From CAISGS01 sp044346445 (GTDB lineage: Bacteria; Pseudomonadota; Alphaproteobacteria; Caulobacterales; Caulobacteraceae), in assembly GCA_044346445.1 (NCBI GenBank), contig JBIIZD010000002.1, positions 1 to 64,000 on the forward strand: DNA of 64,000 nt, in the 5' to 3' direction. Shown one piece after another: positions 43,000 through 52,611 of this stretch. The notes under the pieces are model-generated. The model was not told the origin of the DNA. It saw only the letters and a program-made list of their open reading frames with translations, and did not search any database. Numbering within the stretch: position 1 is the stretch's first letter; each line of letters opens with the position of its first letter. Both the position numbers and the translations under genes were made by a program.

Positions 43000-44445
43000 A
43001 TGACTGTGCTGAGCAATAGGCGCGTTTCGGTTGTTTGCGGGTATCTGTTGGCTTGCCTGTTGCTGGCGGCGTATCCGGGTATAGGTCGTGCTCAGGTTCA
43101 GCCTGCCCCCAGTATGGCCAGCCCGATGGAGATTGATTTCTCAAGCGATCCTATCTTGTCGCTATCGCGTCGTCCTAGGGATCCGGCGAGGTTTATGGCT
43201 CTGGTTGAAGCCGCCGTGCTGCGCGCGCCGTCGCTTGCAGAGGCCGAGGCTGGACGCGCCGATGCCAAGGCCAGTTTGCGCCAGGTCAGGGCCGGTTATC
43301 TGCCGACCATTGATCTGTCTTTCAGCCGCGAACGCTCCCTATCCAGCCGTATTTCCAACGATCCTCTAAACATTATTGAAAGGCTGCGCGGGCGGGGGCG
43401 GACCGATGCCATAGCGTCAGCCAACCAGACGCTTGTGGATTTTGGTGCAACCCGCGCGCGGGTGCGGGCAGCAGGCGCGCGCCTTACCGCTGCCGATGCG
43501 GAAATTGCGCGGGTGAATGATGATGTCATTCTTCAGGCCATCAGCATCTGGCTGGATGTCGATAATTTCAGAATGCTCGAAGCGCTTGCGACCCAATTGG
43601 CCGAACGCCAAGCAGGCCTTGCCAAGGCGATTGACCTGCGGGTCGGTCAAGGCGCGTCGGCCCCGGCCGAGCAGGTGCGTGTTCAGGCCTATCTGGCCAG
43701 CACCGCCCTGACCATCGCGCGCTATAGCCGCGACCGTCAGGCGGCTGAGGCGCGGTTTGAAGACGTGTTTGGCCAGCCCGCTCCTGGCGATCTCACAGCA
43801 GTGCCGCGCGCGCCGTTTGAGGTCTTGAGCCGGTTGGATCTGGAGGGCGCAATAGAGGCCCTGCCGATGATCCGTGCGGCCAGGGCTGATGCCGATGCTG
43901 CAGGTCAGGACGCCCGTGCCCTGCGGGCCGATAACCTGCCCAGCATAACCGCGACCCTGGATGCTGGACGCTATGGCGTTTACGAAACGCCCGGCGATTA
44001 CGATATTCGCGCCAGGGTCACGGTTCGTAAACGCCTGTTTGGCACAGGCCTTGGGCGAGCAGACCAGGGCTTGGCCCGGGCGATCCAGGCGCAGGCCAAG
44101 CTGTCGGCTTTGCGCAATGAGGCGGTACGCAATGCCCAGATTGCCCAGTCGGATGTCTTGGCGCTCAATAATGTCCTGTCAGCCGCCGCCTTGAGCTATC
44201 AGGCCGCTCGGCAGTTGCGCGATGTGCAACGGGTGCGTTTCAGCCTGGTCAAGGGCGCGGTTTTTGACCTGATTTCGGCGGAAGAAGCCTATAGCCAGGC
44301 CGCCGAAGCTTATGTCTCTGCCTTAAACGAAAGCGAGGCTGCGGGTTATGTCTTATTGGCCAGGCGCGGTGACCTTGCCAAGGCGATTGATCTGCAGACC
44401 TCCCGCCAGATCCAATCCCATACCCAAACCAGGGGCCAGCCATGA
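43000..44445 (+). CDS. TolC-family outer-membrane efflux/secretion protein
   Basis: 481 residues with a signal peptide (LLACLLLAAYPGIGRAQVQ). The long helical pattern of the TolC family is visible in two halves: AVLRAPSLAEAEAGRADAKA...VRAGYLPTIDLSFSRERS and IEALPMIRAARADADAAGQD...LPSITATLDAGR, each leading into a strand pair. It forms the outer-membrane tunnel of a type I secretion system. Its 3' end overlaps the ABC gene by four bases and the HlyD-type adaptor follows, so all three form one operon. Confidence 0.92.
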   Translation: MTVLSNRRVSVVCGYLLACLLLAAYPGIGRAQVQPAPSMASPMEIDFSSDPILSLSRRPRDPARFMALVEAAVLRAPSLAEAEAGRADAKASLRQVRAGYLPTIDLSFSRERSLSSRISNDPLNIIERLRGRGRTDAIASANQTLVDFGATRARVRAAGARLTAADAEIARVNDDVILQAISIWLDVDNFRMLEALATQLAERQAGLAKAIDLRVGQGASAPAEQVRVQAYLASTALTIARYSRDRQAAEARFEDVFGQPAPGDLTAVPRAPFEVLSRLDLEGAIEALPMIRAARADADAAGQDARALRADNLPSITATLDAGRYGVYETPGDYDIRARVTVRKRLFGTGLGRADQGLARAIQAQAKLSALRNEAVRNAQIAQSDVLALNNVLSAAALSYQAARQLRDVQRVRFSLVKGAVFDLISAEEAYSQAAEAYVSALNESEAAGYVLLARRGDLAKAIDLQTSRQIQSHTQTRGQP

Positions 44446-46157
44446 TTGTGCAGCCACCAGCACCGCGACTGGCGGTCTGGCTAACCCAGCCCCTGCGCGA
44501 GAACCGCAAGACCTATATTGAGGCCGGTTTGGCAGCGGTAATGATCAGCTGCTTTTCGCTGCTCACCTCGGTTTTTACCATGACGGTCTATGATCGGGTC
44601 GTGCCCAATAACGCCTTTTCGTCCTTGGCGGTGCTGACCCTGGGCCTAGGCATTGTGATCGGGTTTGATTTTGTGCTCAAATCCTTGCGGGCCTATTTTG
44701 TGGATATTGCCGGAGCGCGGATTGATCACACGGTCGGCGAGACCCTGTTTCAGCGACTGCTGGCCATGCGGCTTGAGCTGAAACGCACCAGCACAGGCAC
44801 GCTGACTGGCCTGATCCGCGAGATTGAGAGCTTGAGGGAGTTTTTCACCTCCGCCACCCTGACGGCGGTGGTCGATGTGCCGTTTATCATCCTGACCCTG
44901 GTCGTGATCGGCCTGATCGGTCACAGCCTTGTGCTTGTGCCCATCGTCATGATCCCGCTGGTTATTCTGGTTGGCGCTGTCACCCAGCCCGCGCTGGAGC
45001 GGCTGTCGGCCAAGACCATGAGCGAGGGGTTTCAAAAACAGTCCGTGCTGGTTGAGACCATTGGTGGTTTGGAAATGGTCAAGACGGCGGGCGCTGGACC
45101 GTTCTTGCGCCAGCGGTGGTTGGAGGCTGTGCATCGCCACGCCAGCCTGGGTTTGCAACAAAGGCTTGTCGGCTCGATTGCGATCAATTTTGCATCTGCG
45201 GCCCAACTGATTGTCTATGCCGGGGTCGTGGTCATGGGCGTCTTTAAGGTGGCGGATCACAGCCTGACCACGGGCGGACTGGTCGCGTGTTCGATGTTGG
45301 CCAGTCGCGCGGTCGCGCCGCTGGGCCAGATTGCCAATCTATTGTCGCGCCTGACCTCAACCCAGACCGCCTATCGTCAGATTAATGCCTTTATGGCCAT
45401 TCCGATCGAAGGCCCTGCTGGCGAGGGCTTGAAAATGGGCGCACTCAAGGGTGCGATTGCTTTTCGTGAGGTGAATTTCGCCTATCCGGGCGCGGCGGAA
45501 CCGGCCTTGAAAGCGGTCAATTTTGCCATTGCGCCGGGCGAGCGCGTAGCCATTGTCGGGCCTGTAGGCTCGGGAAAATCAACCATTACCCGCCTGATCT
45601 TGGGGCTCTATCCGGCCAGCCAAGGCGTGGTGACGATTGACGGTACCGACCTGCGCCAGATGGACCCGGCCAGTTTGCGCAGGTCGATCGGGGCAGCGGG
45701 CCAGGACAATGTGCTCTTGACTGGCAGTATCCGCGAAAACATCTGTCTTGGCCGCGATGGCATAGACGATGAGGAAATGCTGCGGGTCGCCCAGGTGTCG
45801 GGTACTAGTGGCTTTATGGCCCGCACGGTCAATGGCTATGATCTGGTATTGGCTGACCGTGGTGAAGGCCTGTCGGGCGGGCAGCGCCAATCGATTGCCA
45901 TAGCCCGCGCCCTAGCGGGACGGCCCCCTATTGTCCTTTTGGACGAGCCCTCATCCTCGATTGATTCTGATACCGAAGCGCGGCTCATTCAGGGTTTGAT
46001 CCAGGAATTGCAGGGGCGCACCCTGGTGGTCGTGACCCATAGACCGGCCATGTTGGCCTTGGCCGAGCGGGTGATCGTCATGGCCGAGGGGCGCGTGGTT
46101 ATGGACGGTCCGCGCGAGGCCATACTGGCCAAGATTTCCGGTCCAAGGGTCGCCTAG
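44442..46157 (+). CDS. Type I secretion ABC transporter (permease-ATPase)
   Basis: 571 residues. The first ~300 form a six-helix transmembrane domain (VMISCFSLLTSVFTMTVYDR; VLVPIVMIPLVILVGAV). The nucleotide-binding domain follows: Walker A GPVGSGKSTITRLILG, signature LSGGQRQSIAIARAL, Walker B PIVLLDEPSSSID and H-loop VVVTHRP. It is of the LapB/HlyB kind, but lacks the N-terminal C39-like peptidase or CLD domain of ~130 residues; the chain starts directly with the first helix. It exports an unfolded protein in one step from cytoplasm to outside with its TolC and HlyD partners. Confidence 0.94.
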   Translation: MIVQPPAPRLAVWLTQPLRENRKTYIEAGLAAVMISCFSLLTSVFTMTVYDRVVPNNAFSSLAVLTLGLGIVIGFDFVLKSLRAYFVDIAGARIDHTVGETLFQRLLAMRLELKRTSTGTLTGLIREIESLREFFTSATLTAVVDVPFIILTLVVIGLIGHSLVLVPIVMIPLVILVGAVTQPALERLSAKTMSEGFQKQSVLVETIGGLEMVKTAGAGPFLRQRWLEAVHRHASLGLQQRLVGSIAINFASAAQLIVYAGVVVMGVFKVADHSLTTGGLVACSMLASRAVAPLGQIANLLSRLTSTQTAYRQINAFMAIPIEGPAGEGLKMGALKGAIAFREVNFAYPGAAEPALKAVNFAIAPGERVAIVGPVGSGKSTITRLILGLYPASQGVVTIDGTDLRQMDPASLRRSIGAAGQDNVLLTGSIRENICLGRDGIDDEEMLRVAQVSGTSGFMARTVNGYDLVLADRGEGLSGGQRQSIAIARALAGRPPIVLLDEPSSSIDSDTEARLIQGLIQELQGRTLVVVTHRPAMLALAERVIVMAEGRVVMDGPREAILAKISGPRVA

Positions 46158-47432
46158 ATGTCACAGAATAATCTCGAAGACCGGTTGCAGAGCCTCGATA
46201 TTGCCCAGCCCTCGCGCTGGCTCTTATGGGCGATTATCGGCTTTTTTGTCGTGTTTGTGATCTGGGCCAATCTTGCGCAGCTTAATCGCACCGTGCGCGG
46301 GGTAGGCCGGGTTGTGCCAAGCGGTCAATTACAGGTCTTGTCCAGTCATGAGGGCGGGGTGGTTGAGGCCATACTGGTCAAGGCGGGTGATCGGGTGGTG
46401 GCTGGTGCCGGTCTGGTGCAGTTGGTGGAGGTCGCAGCCCAAGGCGAGCTGGCGGCCAATACGGCCACAGTGTCAGCACTTACGGCCAAGGTCGCGCGGC
46501 TTTCGGGTGAAATCGCGGGTACGCGCCCGCAACTCGGCAGCAATGATGGTGCCGAGGGGGCCTTGTATGCTGCCCGCATGGCCGAGGCAGCACAGATGAA
46601 CCAGATGGCCTCCAGCCGCATTGAGCAGGCCCAGCGCAGTATTTCCGAGGCCCAGGCCAATCTGGCCTCGCGCCATGCCAGCCTGCAAAATGCCCGCTCC
46701 GAGCTGTCTGTAACCCAAAAACTGGTCGATGCCGGTATCGAGGCGCGGCTTGCTCTGGAGCGCGCGCAAGCCGCAGCGCAAATTGCCGCCAGTGATGTCA
46801 TGGCCGCTGAGGCCGTCTTGGCCAGGGCCAAGGCCGGTTTGGCTGAGGCGCGTGCCAGCCGTGGGCAAAAGCGCCAGGAATGGCGCTCTGCGGCGGCGCA
46901 AGATCTTTCGCAAGCGCGCTCGGAACTGGCCGCCAAGTCCAGTATATTGCCCGTGCTGCAGGATCGGCTTAGCCGAACCTTGATCCGTGCGCCGCTGGCC
47001 GGCCGCGTCAACCGGGTTCTGGTGACCACCCTCGGCAGCGCCCTAGCCCCCGGCGCGCCCGCGGTTGAAATCGTTCCCGACCATGAGCGTCTGACCATTG
47101 AGGCCCAGATCCGCCCTTCGGATATTGGCCGGGTGCGGCTGGACCAGCCGGTCAAGATTGATGTGACGGCCTATGATTCAGCCATTTATGGCGCCTTGCA
47201 GGGCAAGGTGCGCAGCATTTCGCCGGACACGATTACCGATCAGCGCACGGGCAATAGCTATTATCTGGTCGAGGTCACAACCCAGGGCGAATTGCACGAT
47301 CCCAAGGGCAAGGTCTTGCCGCTTGGCCCGGGTATGCTCGCCAATGTCAGCCTATTGGGCGAGCGCCGTTCCATCATGGCCTATCTGCTAACCCCCTGGA
47401 CGCGGCTTGGTGAGAAGGCGTTTCGCGAATAG
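46158..47432 (+). CDS. HlyD-family membrane fusion protein (type I secretion adaptor)
   Basis: 424 residues. One membrane anchor near the N-terminus (WLLWAIIGFFVVFVIWANLA), then GVGRVVPSGQLQVLSSHEGG and VVEAILVKAGDRVVAGAGLV, the first lipoyl-like half. A long coiled coil (residues ~105-270, Ala/Glu/Gln/Arg-rich) follows, then the second half LSRTLIRAPLAGRVNRVLVT and the barrel domain. It links the ABC transporter to the TolC-like tunnel. It begins at the base following the ABC stop (no gap). Confidence 0.94.
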   Translation: MSQNNLEDRLQSLDIAQPSRWLLWAIIGFFVVFVIWANLAQLNRTVRGVGRVVPSGQLQVLSSHEGGVVEAILVKAGDRVVAGAGLVQLVEVAAQGELAANTATVSALTAKVARLSGEIAGTRPQLGSNDGAEGALYAARMAEAAQMNQMASSRIEQAQRSISEAQANLASRHASLQNARSELSVTQKLVDAGIEARLALERAQAAAQIAASDVMAAEAVLARAKAGLAEARASRGQKRQEWRSAAAQDLSQARSELAAKSSILPVLQDRLSRTLIRAPLAGRVNRVLVTTLGSALAPGAPAVEIVPDHERLTIEAQIRPSDIGRVRLDQPVKIDVTAYDSAIYGALQGKVRSISPDTITDQRTGNSYYLVEVTTQGELHDPKGKVLPLGPGMLANVSLLGERRSIMAYLLTPWTRLGEKAFRE

Positions 47433-47446
47433 GTCGGACTTGGCCG

Positions 47447-49141
47447 CTAAACTACCTGGGTGGCGGTGCCAGCCACCAGATACCAGGTCACAAACAGGGC
47501 GCAGATCAAGGCTCCTGGCACATAGGAATGGGTGCGCCGCCAGGTAAAGACGCTGATCACCGCGACCATGGCCATGAGCGGCAAGAACTGCATGGCCACC
47601 ACTGTGCTCAAGGGATCAAAGCGGGTCGGCAGTGAGCCTGTAACAAAGAACACGCCATAATCGAGGCCAAGCAGGAGCGCAAAACCCAGCGCCATGGCCC
47701 CAATGGCGGCCACATAGCGATTGATCGGCGCGTCGCCGCGAATGGCCAATTGTTCGTGCAAGGCCTTTAAGGCGACCAGGAAAAACACGGTCAGACCGAC
47801 CAGATAGACCGGGGCAATCTGCAACTGCGCGGCGCTGAAGGGCTTTAAGGCCAAGACCCAGAACCGAAGGTCGGTCGTAAAGACCTTGGCTGTGGCCGCA
47901 ACCACGGCATAACCAATTCCCACGGTCAGCAGCGAAATCAGGACGCTAAGGCCCCAGCGATTGTCAAACTGTCCCGCTCGTCGCCGATCAACAAGGCCAA
48001 GGCCAAGCGTGATGGCCGTATTGATCAGGGCCCAGACCAGGACCTGATTGCTGATGGTCTGCGGCAACAGGCTTGATGGCTTCATAAATAGGGTCACGAG
48101 CATAAAGGCCGGGAAATAGGTGACAATCGGCACCAGGGCCATGATCCAAAACCGCCGCCACCAGCCCCCATCGCGCACTGGGTGGGTGCCAATGGCCGCC
48201 CGGTTCAGGCCTGCGAACACAGCCAGGCCAAGCAAGACATCAAAGGTACCGAGCAAGAGGAGAACAAACCCGATCAAGCCAATTCCGGTTCCCACCTCTT
48301 TCCATATCCAGATCTGGTTATTTGCGGGCAAGGGCGTGCCGCCGGTCAGGGTCTTGGCAAACCAGTCCAGACTATAGCCAATCGCCTCAGGACTGAAGTG
48401 ATCACCAGGGTGGGTGGTGGCGGGCGTGGACAAGCGCCGGGCGGTGCCATTGGCAATCTGGCCATAGATCCGGCCGGGCACAATGGTCTGGGTCGTGCCG
48501 AAAACAGCTTTGAGTTTTTCACTGCTGGTCACGTCCTTGGCCCGGTCGACATTCCACATGATCTTGGAAAACTCGTCATATTGGCTAAACACCAGACCCA
48601 GATTGCGCGGCCAGGTCGGGCTGCCCTCGGCGGCAAAAGGCGCGCCGGTCGAGGAGCCTTCCAGAACAATGGCCTTATAGGCATCGGGCATGGCCGCCGC
48701 CGCCGCCAGAACCGTCCAGCCGCCCATGCTGTGACCTTCCAGACCGATATTGGCCTTATCGACCATGGGCAGGCTGCGCAGATAGCTCAGGCCCGCTGGC
48801 CCGCCAAAGCCTTGGGAAAAGGCCGCCCCGCCGCTATAGCCATGGCCGGTCTGGTCCATGGCCAGGACCACATAGCCGCGCCTTGCAAACTCAATTGCAA
48901 ACCCGGCTTGAGTCTCGCGGCTATTGATATAGCCGTGCACAGCAAGGATGCCGGGGGCTGGCTTGTCCGGCGTCGCGGTCTTGGGTGTATAGAGCAGGCC
49001 GCTCATCAACACGCCATCGGCCCCGGCAAAGCGGACATCATCGACCTTGATACCGCCGCTCGTCTGGATACGGCTGGCCAGATAAGCGCCGCCAAGGATC
49101 AGGGCCAGGCCCGCCAGTAAAACTACCCAAGCTTTGCGCAT
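47447..49141 (-). CDS. Alpha/beta hydrolase with C-terminal polytopic membrane domain
   Basis: 564 residues from ATG 49141 (GGGGGAGA just upstream). A single N-terminal helix (WVVLLAGLALILGGAYLASR) leads to an alpha/beta hydrolase domain (residues ~30-290) outside the cytoplasm: VHGYINSRE, nucleophile elbow GLEGHSMGGWTV, and a His in TTHPGDHFSPE. From about residue 300 on there are six or more hydrophobic helices (for example IGLIGFVLLLLGTFDVLLGL, FRFWVLALKPFS). The fused arrangement resembles integral membrane lipase/acyltransferase-like hydrolases. The substrate is likely a membrane lipid or ester (inference). It is convergent with the type I secretion operon. Confidence 0.82.
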   Translation of the reverse strand: MRKAWVVLLAGLALILGGAYLASRIQTSGGIKVDDVRFAGADGVLMSGLLYTPKTATPDKPAPGILAVHGYINSRETQAGFAIEFARRGYVVLAMDQTGHGYSGGAAFSQGFGGPAGLSYLRSLPMVDKANIGLEGHSMGGWTVLAAAAAMPDAYKAIVLEGSSTGAPFAAEGSPTWPRNLGLVFSQYDEFSKIMWNVDRAKDVTSSEKLKAVFGTTQTIVPGRIYGQIANGTARRLSTPATTHPGDHFSPEAIGYSLDWFAKTLTGGTPLPANNQIWIWKEVGTGIGLIGFVLLLLGTFDVLLGLAVFAGLNRAAIGTHPVRDGGWWRRFWIMALVPIVTYFPAFMLVTLFMKPSSLLPQTISNQVLVWALINTAITLGLGLVDRRRAGQFDNRWGLSVLISLLTVGIGYAVVAATAKVFTTDLRFWVLALKPFSAAQLQIAPVYLVGLTVFFLVALKALHEQLAIRGDAPINRYVAAIGAMALGFALLLGLDYGVFFVTGSLPTRFDPLSTVVAMQFLPLMAMVAVISVFTWRRTHSYVPGALICALFVTWYLVAGTATQVV

Positions 49142-49197
49142 CTGTGTCTCCCCCAAGACGTTTAAGGCGGACCCGAAGACCCGCCTTATGATAGGCT

Positions 49198-50898
49198 CTA
49201 GACTGCGGTCTCGACCTTGAGCGCTTCGCGCAACTCACGCTTCAAGAACTTGCCGCTGGCATTGCGCGGCAAGGGCTGGTCCATGAACCAGACATAACGC
49301 GGTGACTTGTGCTTGGCCATCAGCTCGGCGCAGTGGGTGCGAATATCGGCCGCCGTCAGGCTGGTGCCCGGCTTGAGCACCACGGCCAACCCAACCTCTT
49401 CGCCTAACCGGTCATCGGGCACGCCAAACACGCAGCACTCGGCCACGGCGGGAATGCGGAAGATACAGGCCTCGACCTCGGCGCAATAGACGTTTTCACC
49501 GCCGCGCAGCACCATGTCCTTCTTGCGATCGACAATATAGATGAAGCCATCCTGATCGATCCGCGCAATATCGCCGGTCTGTAGCCAGCCATCGACGATC
49601 GAGCTGGCGGTCGCTTCTGGGCGGTTGATATAGCCCTTGATCACGGGCGAGCCCTTGACCCAAAGCTCACCAACCTGATCGGTGCCGAGCGTATTGCCCG
49701 CATCATCGACGCATTTGGCCTCAAGCGTTGGCACGGCCCGGCCCGCGCTTTCGGGTTTGCCGACAAAGAAGTCACCGGAGACGGAGGTGATAATGCCGCT
49801 AGTCTCGGTCATGCCATAGCCGGTATTGGGCCTAGCGGTCTTGACCGTGCTGTCGATCTTGGCGACCAGATCGGGCTGAAGCTGCGCGCCGCCGCCGCCA
49901 AGACTGGTCAGGCTGGAGGTGTCATAGGCTTCAAATTCAGGGTGGTTGATCAGTTCGCGCGACATGACCGGCACACCGCTCATGGCCGTGACGCCTTCGC
50001 GGGCAATGATCTTCAAGGCCTCGCCCGCGTCCCAGCGATACATCAGCACAATCGCGCCGCCGCCCGCCGTCGTCAGATAAGCGCCGCAATTATTGGCTGT
50101 GACATGGAAGAGCGGCGTGGTCAGAAGCGAAACCGGGATCGGGGCTTGTTCTGGCGGGATCGGCGCAATGCCGGTCGCACGGTGCATGGCCAGGGCCTGA
50201 ACCTGTCCGGCAAACACCATATTAAACAGGTTGGCAATACAGCTGCGATGGGTCAGCTGCGCGCCCTTGGGCATGCCCGTCGTGCCCGATGTATAAAAGA
50301 TGCAGGCATCGGTTTCAGGATCAATAGCCACCTGAGGCAGGCCGCCGGTATGGGCGATCACATCCGCCCACTGCACGACGCCCGCCGCCGCACCGGGGCT
50401 GCGCACTGCCACCAGGGTCATGCCCTTGGCCATATCGGGTTGCTCGGCCATCCGCGCCAGACGCTCGGCATCGGCAAACACCACTTTTGGCGCGGAATCC
50501 TTGAGGGCATAGGCCAGTTCTTCGGGCGCCCACCAGGCATTGAGCCCGACCACGGCCACGCCAATGCTAAGGCACGCCCAATAGATCAGCATCCATTCGG
50601 GATAATTGCGCATGCCAATGGCCACCCTATCCCCGATCTTGACGCCTTGCGCATCCAGCCAGGCTGCGATTGCGGCGACCTGGGCATGGGACTGGGTATA
50701 GGTCAGGCGCTCATCTTCATAGATCAGATAGGTGCGCTCGCCAAAGGCAGCGGTCGACAACCAGAAGTCACGAATACTGGCCGGAGCATGCTTGAAACAG
50801 CGCAGGTTCTGCCCACCAATCTGGTTTTCAACAATTTCGAACGGCGAGCCGGGGGCAATCAATTCTTCCCAGGCTTTTGTCAATTCAGCGTAATGCAT
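49198..50898 (-). CDS. AMP-forming acyl-CoA synthetase
   Basis: 566 residues of the ANL family. P-loop: IFYTSGTTGMPKGAQLTHRS. The A5 block is NTGYGMTETSG and the hinge is GWLQTGDIARI; the C-terminal Lys lies in LPRNASGKFLKREL. It activates a carboxylic acid, probably a fatty or steroid-like acid, to its CoA thioester. It is 87 bases downstream of an FAD oxidoreductase gene on the same strand, followed upstream by an enoyl-CoA hydratase, so the set likely belongs to one beta-oxidation-type pathway. Confidence 0.92.
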   Translation of the reverse strand: MHYAELTKAWEELIAPGSPFEIVENQIGGQNLRCFKHAPASIRDFWLSTAAFGERTYLIYEDERLTYTQSHAQVAAIAAWLDAQGVKIGDRVAIGMRNYPEWMLIYWACLSIGVAVVGLNAWWAPEELAYALKDSAPKVVFADAERLARMAEQPDMAKGMTLVAVRSPGAAAGVVQWADVIAHTGGLPQVAIDPETDACIFYTSGTTGMPKGAQLTHRSCIANLFNMVFAGQVQALAMHRATGIAPIPPEQAPIPVSLLTTPLFHVTANNCGAYLTTAGGGAIVLMYRWDAGEALKIIAREGVTAMSGVPVMSRELINHPEFEAYDTSSLTSLGGGGAQLQPDLVAKIDSTVKTARPNTGYGMTETSGIITSVSGDFFVGKPESAGRAVPTLEAKCVDDAGNTLGTDQVGELWVKGSPVIKGYINRPEATASSIVDGWLQTGDIARIDQDGFIYIVDRKKDMVLRGGENVYCAEVEACIFRIPAVAECCVFGVPDDRLGEEVGLAVVLKPGTSLTAADIRTHCAELMAKHKSPRYVWFMDQPLPRNASGKFLKRELREALKVETAV

Positions 50899-50985
50899 TC
50901 TTCCTCCGAAGGGTCTGGTCTGATGCCGAACTTGAAATGTCTAATCTGTTTGTGGCGTGATCATGTCAGACGCTAAAGCGTTACG

Positions 50986-52527
50986 CTACAGGGCTTTGAC
51001 CTCTGCCGCTGCGTCATCTCGGCGCTTTTTTGACAAAACTGCAATATCGGCCTGCCAAGATAGCCCCAGCGCCTTCAGCATGGCCTCGCGCTCGGGGCCA
51101 AGCCTTGGTGGATAACCGGCGGCATTGCGTTTCTTGCCGCGCGCCCAATAGCCCAAGACGCGCATCAGATTGCGCGGCCGCTTAAGCCAGGCATCGGGAT
51201 GTTCGAGCATGTGAAAGCCGCGCATGGCTTCGCGCAGCAGGTCCGTATCAAAGCGGATGGCCGGGGTAATCGCGTCTTCCAAAAACGATTTCAGCATCCG
51301 CGCCTTGAAACTGGGCTTATAGTCTGGGGTCAGAACCTGTTCTGCCCTGCGCATGGCGCTGCGATCCTGGCGCAGCATGGACTGGTAATAGGGCCGGACA
51401 TCAGACTCTAGCCGCTGATCATAGGCAAGCACACGAGCGGCAGGATCACGGGTCTGGTTCAGCACGTCGCGCAGACCATAGGCCTCGACGGCAGCGAAAG
51501 AGCAGCCCCGTCCATAGAGCGGATTGGTCCGGATCAGGCTATCGCCCACGGCAAAAAAGCCTAGCACAGCGGGCTTGTCATCCTTGACCAGTTTGCGCCA
51601 GCGACTGTGCAGATTGCCCATGCCAAACACCTTGCTGACGGCCTGCGCCTGATCAGGCAGGGTCCAGACCTTGAGGCCGGGAATATTGGCGACCATGGCG
51701 TCCCAAATCTTTGGCTGCACGATGGCCTTGCGCATTTCATACTCGATTTCCGGCGTGCAAAGCGTGATCGAAAAACAGCCATTATCGGCGGGAAACACGC
51801 CAAATTTCAGATAGCCAAGATCGCCGGTCGCGGGGGGATTGCCTTCGCGCGGCGGCTCGCTGCGACCTGGCCTTAGCTTATAATGACGGGTGAAATAGAG
51901 GATGCCGGCGGTTTCGCTGTCCTCGGCGATTGGCGCGCCCTCGGCCACCAGTTGCTCCATTGCCGAGCCATTCTTGCCGCCGGTATCAATGATCAGATCA
52001 GCAGTCAGTTCGACCGGGCCGGTTTCATCGTCTGCGACGACACCGCGCACGGTCAAGGTGCCGTCTGCGGCGCGATCGGTCAGCAAGCTGCGGACAAAAA
52101 TATCGGAGCGGATGGTGACATTGGCCATGCGCTCGACATAGCGGCGGATCACCAGTTCCATGGTGGTGCGGCGACTGGTCAATATGGTCAGTTCGGCGTC
52201 CTCAGCCGTCGGCACATAGCTGGCCTTCTGCATTGGGGTCAAAAGCCCGTCAAAGGCCAGTTCGCGCACGCCAATATCCAGCAGGTCTTGGCGCAGCCTC
52301 GGATGGTCCGTCTTGATGATCTTGCCCAGCCGCGCCAAAAAGGCATGGCTTTGACGCAGTTGACCAACGCCCTTGCGGCTCCAGTCGCGAAAGGCGCAGT
52401 CGACGTCGCCCGGGGGCGGTGTGCCGTCGCGCTCCAGCAGGGTGATCGACCGGCCCGTGGGGCCAAGCGCAAGCGCGGTGCAAAGCCCGCCAATTCCGGC
52501 CCCGATGACAAGCACTGTTTCGGTCAT
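50986..52527 (-). CDS. FAD-dependent oxidoreductase (flavin monooxygenase/halogenase-like fold)
   Basis: 513 residues. The Rossmann motif VLVIGAGIGGLCTALALGPT begins at residue ~5. A second conserved region, YGRGCSFAAVEAYGLRDVLN, corresponds to the GD/GxG...A region of PHBH-fold flavoproteins (here preceded by AVGDSLIRTNPLYG). It lacks a clear Baeyer-Villiger motif. The fold family includes monooxygenases, geranylgeranyl reductases and halogenases; no specific WxWxIP halogenase motif is seen. A role in lipid or terpenoid breakdown is suggested by its acyl-CoA ligase and hydratase neighbours. Confidence 0.85.
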   Translation of the reverse strand: MTETVLVIGAGIGGLCTALALGPTGRSITLLERDGTPPPGDVDCAFRDWSRKGVGQLRQSHAFLARLGKIIKTDHPRLRQDLLDIGVRELAFDGLLTPMQKASYVPTAEDAELTILTSRRTTMELVIRRYVERMANVTIRSDIFVRSLLTDRAADGTLTVRGVVADDETGPVELTADLIIDTGGKNGSAMEQLVAEGAPIAEDSETAGILYFTRHYKLRPGRSEPPREGNPPATGDLGYLKFGVFPADNGCFSITLCTPEIEYEMRKAIVQPKIWDAMVANIPGLKVWTLPDQAQAVSKVFGMGNLHSRWRKLVKDDKPAVLGFFAVGDSLIRTNPLYGRGCSFAAVEAYGLRDVLNQTRDPAARVLAYDQRLESDVRPYYQSMLRQDRSAMRRAEQVLTPDYKPSFKARMLKSFLEDAITPAIRFDTDLLREAMRGFHMLEHPDAWLKRPRNLMRVLGYWARGKKRNAAGYPPRLGPEREAMLKALGLSWQADIAVLSKKRRDDAAAEVKAL

Positions 52528-52611
52528 ACTGGTCTGTTCCGTTCATCCCTGCGCCGGGCGCCTTGGTCAGCCCGATCTTTTCGCCATCATGCCAGAGCCC
52601 TATCGCCTAGG

